Assembly: GCA_019694165.1 (NCBI GenBank)
Contig: JAIBCL010000005.1
Span: 1-64,000, forward strand
Reading direction: 5' to 3'
Origin: Verrucomicrobiaceae bacterium
GTDB taxonomy: Bacteria > Verrucomicrobiota > Verrucomicrobiia > Verrucomicrobiales > Verrucomicrobiaceae
Length of the DNA: 64,000 bases
The notes beneath the pieces were generated by a model, which saw only the letters and a list, made by a program, of their open reading frames with translations, did not search any database and was not told the DNA's origin. This document shows, piece after piece, positions 59,752-64,000 of the stretch; the first letter of the stretch is position 1, and each line of letters opens with the position of its first letter. Made by a program: the position numbers and the translations under genes.

Positions 59752-61248
59752 TCACAGCTTCGGGAAGCCCATGTTGTCCACGTACACGTCTTGAAACCGC
59801 GGGTGTTCGTTCAGCGGCACATGGCGGACCTTGCCGAGCAAGGCGGTGAACGAGCCGTCTTCGCGCGGCAGATCGAAGAGCGCCATCTTTGCACCGAGCA
59901 GCGCGCTGTTGCCGACAGGCCGGATGCGGTCTGCCGCCACGTTGAGCAGGCCGATGCGCCTGGCGCTGGTCCGGTTGATGTAGTTTCCAAATGCACCCGC
60001 GAGGTGCAGCGCGTGCAGATCATCCAACGCGGCGCCCAACTGCTCCGCAAGGAGTTCGAGTCCGGCGGCGATGGCGCCTTTGGCTAGCTGGAGTTCACGC
60101 ACGTCGCCCTGTGTCAGTACGACGGGCGGGGCCAGCATGACGGAGTTCCCCGTCATCATGCGGCCGCTGGGCACGATGGGGCCGAGTTCCAGGCACGCTG
60201 CCACCGCATCCACGAGGCCGCTGCCGCACAGACCGCGCGGCTCCGCGCCGCCGAGGACGTGGCAGACGATGCGTCCGTCCTGTACGTGCACCTCGGAGAT
60301 CGCGCCGGTGGATGCTCTCATGCCCATCGAGATGCGCGCGCCTTCAAAGGCCGGGCCGGCGGCAGTAGAGCAGCAGAGAATGCGGTCGCGATTGCCCACA
60401 ACGATCTCGCCATTCGTCCCGAGATCGACCAGCGCCACCGGCTCCGCGCTTTCGTGCAGCCGCGTGGCGAGAATGCCGGCGAGCAGATCGCTCCCAACGA
60501 AACCACCGAGGCACGGGAGAAATCGAACGCTCGCATCCGGGATGAAGCCCCAGCCCAAATCCATCGCGCGCAAAACTTTCAGCCCGGCATCGTGCGGTTC
60601 GAATGGATCGTAGGCGAGAGGTTCGATGTCGAGGCCACAGAATAGATGATGCATCGCGCTGTTGCCGACGATCACGACGTCCCGCAGCGAAGATGCATCG
60701 CATCCATCGATCATCGACTCGATCAAGCCGCCGATTTGCTCGCGCACGAGCGCCGTCAGCGGCTGCGTGCCTTCGCGGATGGCAAACTCCAGCCGGCTCA
60801 TGATGTCGGCGCCATGCCTCGCTTGCGCGTTCAGGGCGGTGCGTACCGCGACGACGTTGCCGGTGCGCAGATCGAGCAACTGCACGGCGATGGTTGTCGT
60901 GCCCAGATCGACGGCGACGCCGAGTCCACCGCGTGGCGTGAAGGCGAACGTGGAGTCATCGGAGAGGATCGGGGCTTCCCACTGCGCGAGTTCGATGACC
61001 AGATCATCGCGGGCCTCGGCCTGGCAGGCGAGCCGCCAGCCGTCGGCGAGTTCGTTCGCAGTCAGCAGCGTTTCGTCCGCATCAGTGACCGGAAGTTCGC
61101 CACGCAAGACCTTGATCCGGCAGCCCTTGCACTTCCCCCCGCCGCCACACGGGAACTCGACCCCCTGCTCGAAGAGCACATCTTGCAGCGGTGCGCCGGT
61201 GGTGACTTCGAGCGTGCGGCCGAGAGGGTGGAGGGTGAGGACTGGCAT
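59752..61248 (-). CDS. Ferredoxin/ASKHA corrinoid-protein activator (RACo-like, DUF4445)
   Basis: 498 residues. The N-terminal 2Fe-2S ferredoxin domain has C34, C40 and C43 (CGGGGKCKGC) plus C75 in RLACQA. A linker leads to the ASKHA ATPase domain (about 108-498): GVAVDLGTTTIAVQLLDL near 110, VIVGNSAMHHLFCGLD near 195, LVDLGTNGEIVVGN near 275 and HLAGAFGNYINRTSARRIGL near 425. RACo proteins use ATP to reduce inactivated Co(II) corrinoid proteins such as methyltransferases. No corrinoid protein or methyltransferase gene is adjacent in this window, so its client is unknown. Confidence 0.88.
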   Translation of the reverse strand: MPVLTLHPLGRTLEVTTGAPLQDVLFEQGVEFPCGGGGKCKGCRIKVLRGELPVTDADETLLTANELADGWRLACQAEARDDLVIELAQWEAPILSDDSTFAFTPRGGLGVAVDLGTTTIAVQLLDLRTGNVVAVRTALNAQARHGADIMSRLEFAIREGTQPLTALVREQIGGLIESMIDGCDASSLRDVVIVGNSAMHHLFCGLDIEPLAYDPFEPHDAGLKVLRAMDLGWGFIPDASVRFLPCLGGFVGSDLLAGILATRLHESAEPVALVDLGTNGEIVVGNRDRILCCSTAAGPAFEGARISMGMRASTGAISEVHVQDGRIVCHVLGGAEPRGLCGSGLVDAVAACLELGPIVPSGRMMTGNSVMLAPPVVLTQGDVRELQLAKGAIAAGLELLAEQLGAALDDLHALHLAGAFGNYINRTSARRIGLLNVAADRIRPVGNSALLGAKMALFDLPREDGSFTALLGKVRHVPLNEHPRFQDVYVDNMGFPKL

Positions 61249-61531
61249 AACCGTGGCAAGATGTGGCGGATGTCTGGGCGAGTCAGCAGCCTGGACTCAA
61301 AACTCAGCAACCAGCCGGAGTCCAGCAGGGAAGCGCCGAGTTCTGTCACGACGCCGGTTGCCACCATCCCGCCGGCAGAGCGGTTCCCAAATCAACGTCC
61401 ATTCCCGGAGTGCGGCGGGTCATGCCAGCCGGCCTGCATGCCAGTTTCCGCGGTTGACTTGCATGAGCGGTCCGGCCGCCCACTTACGCCGGCCATTGCG
61501 CGGGCGACATCCTCTGCCAACATGCGCGGCC

Positions 61532-62659
61532 ATGCCCCGCGATCTCATTTCCGACCCAGCCGACTTGAAACCCGACACACCGTGGTCCGACACGAAATGG
61601 GCCTGTGTCGGCGAGGAAGAACTCGTCGATCACACGACGAAGGCGCGCCTGTGCGTGGCGACGCTCCTGCCGTTCAAAGATGGGAGGCCCGACTGGGCCG
61701 GCTTCGGCAGGTCGATACGCTGGATGCAGGCATGCGGCGCGCACTACGGCATCGAGATGGTCTTCGTGCTGAATGCGGACACGGGCTACATCTTCGACCT
61801 GAGCAATGATCTCTATGCCGAGGTGCTGCGGCGTTTCCGCGAGGAATTCCCGCGGCAGCGCTTCATCGCCGGCGTGACGGCGCGCGGCGCGGAAAAGGAC
61901 GAAGTGTTCAAGGCGGAGCGCTATCAGCCGCTGCTCGAAATCGCGCAGGCGCACGACAACTGCGAGGTGATGATCATGACCTCCCGGCTGCTGAACATCC
62001 TTGGCCCTGAAGCGCGCAGGGACGCTTATTTTCAAATTGCCGAGGGCTGCATACGACCGGCCATCGTGCATGCGCTGGAGCCGGCCTTCGTGCCGTGGGC
62101 CACGCCGTATGAGCCGTGGCTTTTCCACCAACTCGCCCGCCATCCGAAGTTCACCGGCGGTAAAGTCAGCACGCTGGACGAGCCCCACTTCCTCTACTGG
62201 GCGGCCATGACGAAGGATCTGCAGCTCGATTTCTCGCCGCACAGCGGAGACGACTACGGCATCGCCTCCGCGATCAAAATGGGCCTGCCGCTGCTCATCG
62301 GGGCCGGTGTCAGCGCCTGTCCGCTCATCTGCGCCGCTCGCGACATGTGGCTGCTGGATTCCGTGGTGGACAAGAAGTTCAAGACCGGCACGGGACGCTT
62401 CGACACACGGGTGTACAAGCTCTTTGAAGCCTTCCAGTCGCTCGAGGACCTCGTCTTCCGCCTTGATGAAAAGATGAGCGCCTCGGCCTACAAGCACAGC
62501 ACCGCGCATGTGCTGCACTTGCTGGGGATCATCGACGCACCCGAGGCGCACCCCGATTGCAGGGATCTGCGCGGTCCGGACGAACGCGCACGCATGATCG
62601 AAGCCATGCGCCGGCCGCAGCGAGTGGCCGGGAAGCTCGGCATCCACTTTGGGAAGTGA
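61532..62659 (+). CDS. Dihydrodipicolinate synthase/aldolase-family protein
   Basis: 375 residues with a TIM-barrel pattern of the DapA superfamily. It shows RLCVATLLPFKDGRPDWAGF near 35, a TGYIFDLSNDLYAEVLRRF helix, FIAGVTARGAEKDEVF near 110 and a FTGGKVSTLDEPHFLYW segment near 210 where the Schiff-base lysine is expected. SGDDYGIASAIKMGLPLLIG near 240 follows. The longer C-terminus (helical, about 280-375) resembles the DapA-like group of Verrucomicrobiota rather than true DapA. Likely an aldolase or lyase for a sugar acid; substrate unknown. Divergent from the RACo-like gene; the 283-bp gap shows no other gene. Confidence 0.7.
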   Translation: MPRDLISDPADLKPDTPWSDTKWACVGEEELVDHTTKARLCVATLLPFKDGRPDWAGFGRSIRWMQACGAHYGIEMVFVLNADTGYIFDLSNDLYAEVLRRFREEFPRQRFIAGVTARGAEKDEVFKAERYQPLLEIAQAHDNCEVMIMTSRLLNILGPEARRDAYFQIAEGCIRPAIVHALEPAFVPWATPYEPWLFHQLARHPKFTGGKVSTLDEPHFLYWAAMTKDLQLDFSPHSGDDYGIASAIKMGLPLLIGAGVSACPLICAARDMWLLDSVVDKKFKTGTGRFDTRVYKLFEAFQSLEDLVFRLDEKMSASAYKHSTAHVLHLLGIIDAPEAHPDCRDLRGPDERARMIEAMRRPQRVAGKLGIHFGK

Positions 62660-62759
62660 GTCGTAGCGGGCGCTCCGAATCGTCAAGGCTCGGTGCTCAG
62701 ATTGAGCAGAGGCCGCCAACGGTCTCCGATGCAGGCAGGCACGACTCCAACAACGGGCT

Positions 62760-64000
62760 TCAACGTGCCGCCGCCTTTTCCTTTTCCGGCACGCTCCGCA
62801 CATCGACGAGCAGCGCATCCACGGGGACGAGGTGGCGGTAGATGAATGCCTGCATCATGTCCTCCGCAGGCACGGCATCGACCACAAGCTTGTCACCATC
62901 AGCCTCGGCGGAGCCCATGACCGAGATGGCCACCGGTTCACCGCCTTCGGTGGAGGGCACGGCGAGGGCCACGTCGGCGTTGTCCTTGCCGGCGGGGATC
63001 GTGGCATTGCGCAGGTCAAAGCCGCTGGGCGGACTCTTGAGCTGGAGCTTGATCTCGCCATCGAAGCCGTTCATGCGCAGCGCGTGCACCGTCAGCTTCG
63101 CACTGCCGCCGGGGGCGGCGTTCACGCTCGATGGCGTGACGCGCAGCGCGAACGACGGCTTCGCCTGCGTCACCTTGAGCCGGTAGGCGTGGGAAATGCC
63201 GCCCTGGTGCTGCGTGTCGGATACGCGCACCACGCACATGCCGCCGGGCGGGAGATCGACGACGAGGCGCGAGTCCGCATGGTGTGTGGTGAGGCCGGCG
63301 GTCGGATCTTCATGATCGTCGTTGGTGCCGATCTGCTTGCCGTAAATGTCGAAGGCAGTGAGCGTGGAGTCGAGCGGCGAGCCGAGCCTGCGGGCGAAGA
63401 TTTCAAAGACCATGGGCCTGCTGCCGCGGCCATTGACGCGGTAGTAGTCCACGTCGCCGGGTTTGTCGATGCGGCCGTTGACGACCATCGGCGGCTTCAC
63501 TTCGGTGGCCGATCCGGGCGTGTCATTGCTTTCGTGCTCGGGTTCCTCGTTCACCGCATCGACTTGGAACGGGATGGCATTGGAGCGCACGCCGCCGATG
63601 ACGGCCTGCTGGAGGATGATGCCGGGCTCTTCCGGCGCGGTGAAGCGCTGGCGGAACTTGTCGCCGAGATTCCCGCCCTGGAAGGTGATCTCGCCGGTGG
63701 TGCCAGCCTTCATGCCGAGCGGCGTGATGCCGACGAGGAACGGCAGCTCACCCACGGTGAGGCGGTAAACGAAGTCCTCGCGCCCGCGGTAAATCGAATC
63801 ATGAACCTCGATGTGGTAGTCGCCTTCCTCGGGAATCTTGAAGAAGACGACGGGGTCCGGATCGAAACGGTAGCCGCCGGCGAAGGCCACCTCGCTGCTC
63901 ATCGAATCCTGCAGCGATACGACGGCCTGGAACCAGCCCGGCACAGCGTCCGCGAGATATGGAATGAGGTGCCGCGCTTGCACGGACAGCACGACCTGCT
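62760..64000 (-). CDS. Secreted protein with pre-peptidase C-terminal-like domains, N-terminus missing
   Basis: At least 413 codons; the frame is open to the right edge, so the start lies outside the window. Visible domains are a beta-sandwich with PDPVVFFKIPEEGDYHIEVH (a PPC-type domain pattern) and an IPT-like region (ITPLGMKAGTTGEITFQGGN). A second PPC domain runs from DAVNEEPEHESNDTPGSATE to PGDVDYYRVNGRG. A C-terminal Ig-like region is rich in NAAPGGSAKLTVHAL. Such architecture is common in large exported Planctomycetota/Verrucomicrobiota proteins, often partnered with DUF1549/DUF1553. Ends at TGA 62760. Confidence 0.75.
   Translation of the reverse strand, partial: QVVLSVQARHLIPYLADAVPGWFQAVVSLQDSMSSEVAFAGGYRFDPDPVVFFKIPEEGDYHIEVHDSIYRGREDFVYRLTVGELPFLVGITPLGMKAGTTGEITFQGGNLGDKFRQRFTAPEEPGIILQQAVIGGVRSNAIPFQVDAVNEEPEHESNDTPGSATEVKPPMVVNGRIDKPGDVDYYRVNGRGSRPMVFEIFARRLGSPLDSTLTAFDIYGKQIGTNDDHEDPTAGLTTHHADSRLVVDLPPGGMCVVRVSDTQHQGGISHAYRLKVTQAKPSFALRVTPSSVNAAPGGSAKLTVHALRMNGFDGEIKLQLKSPPSGFDLRNATIPAGKDNADVALAVPSTEGGEPVAISVMGSAEADGDKLVVDAVPAEDMMQAFIYRHLVPVDALLVDVRSVPEKEKAAAR

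Noticed and set aside
1-64000. CRISPR array
   Set aside because: No set of regularly spaced 20-40-bp repeats was seen; the tandem units near hsdS are adjacent, coding and only two in number.

Overview
The window looks like chromosomal DNA of a GC-rich Verrucomicrobiota bacterium (or a close PVC relative). This is inferred from gene content, not from an rRNA. It carries a giant autotransporter-associated beta-strand repeat protein, a DUF1501 protein, a DUF1549/DUF1553 protein, a ThuA protein, two Gfo/Idh/MocA oxidoreductases, a PQQ-type propeller, DUF3592 proteins and many short secreted proteins of unknown function. Housekeeping genes (ribD, rfbB, panC, nadB, menB, ruvA, acnA, dinB, two tRNAs) show that most of the window is ordinary chromosome. 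No rRNA, CRISPR array or intact prophage was seen.

Layout: 1-6132 is the N-terminal part of a giant secreted repeat protein (minus strand, running off the left edge). 6413-16731 holds an oxidoreductase, an orphan GspF-like membrane protein, ribD overlapping a gmhB-like phosphatase, ThuA, rfbB, a GYF/DUF4328 membrane protein, DUF1501 and a small membrane protein. 16725-18006 is a scar: a type II toxin-antitoxin pair sits between two diverged copies of the 3' end of folC, followed by a REP-type inverted-repeat element. 18177-21004 holds a second oxidoreductase with a clean terminator, a small hypothetical gene and an alpha/beta-hydrolase.

21089-29689 is an 8.6-kb genomic island. It is bounded by an intact tRNA-Arg(ACG) on the right and a direct repeat of that tRNA's 3' half on the left, beside a truncated tyrosine-integrase gene. 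It carries a type I restriction-modification operon with unusual passengers. A four-helix-bundle gene lies between hsdM and hsdS, flanked by a duplicated hsdM tail. Two tandem translationally coupled micro-ORFs follow. An acidic protein overlaps the hsdS stop, and a kinase-fold protein lies just before hsdR. This is the best candidate for an under-described system here.

29690-47900 has a MITE-like element, a cupredoxin/MauE/threonine aldolase operon, DoxX, a PQQ propeller protein, an ABC permease overlapping panC, nadB with a possible coupled leader peptide, a secreted double-psi-barrel-like protein, DUF1549/DUF1553, an amgK/murU-like peptidoglycan-recycling pair, TPR plus serine hydrolase, menB plus an NlpC/P60-like lipoprotein, and tRNA-Val(TAC). 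48024-64000 has ruvA, several small secreted or membrane proteins (two DUF3592, one DUF4412-like), acnA, an AAA ATPase behind a promoter covered by CTAAATTTAG palindromes and followed by dinB, a RACo-like ferredoxin/ASKHA activase divergent from a DapA-family aldolase, and a partial secreted protein at the right edge.

All calls come from reading translations and motifs by eye; no database search was run.
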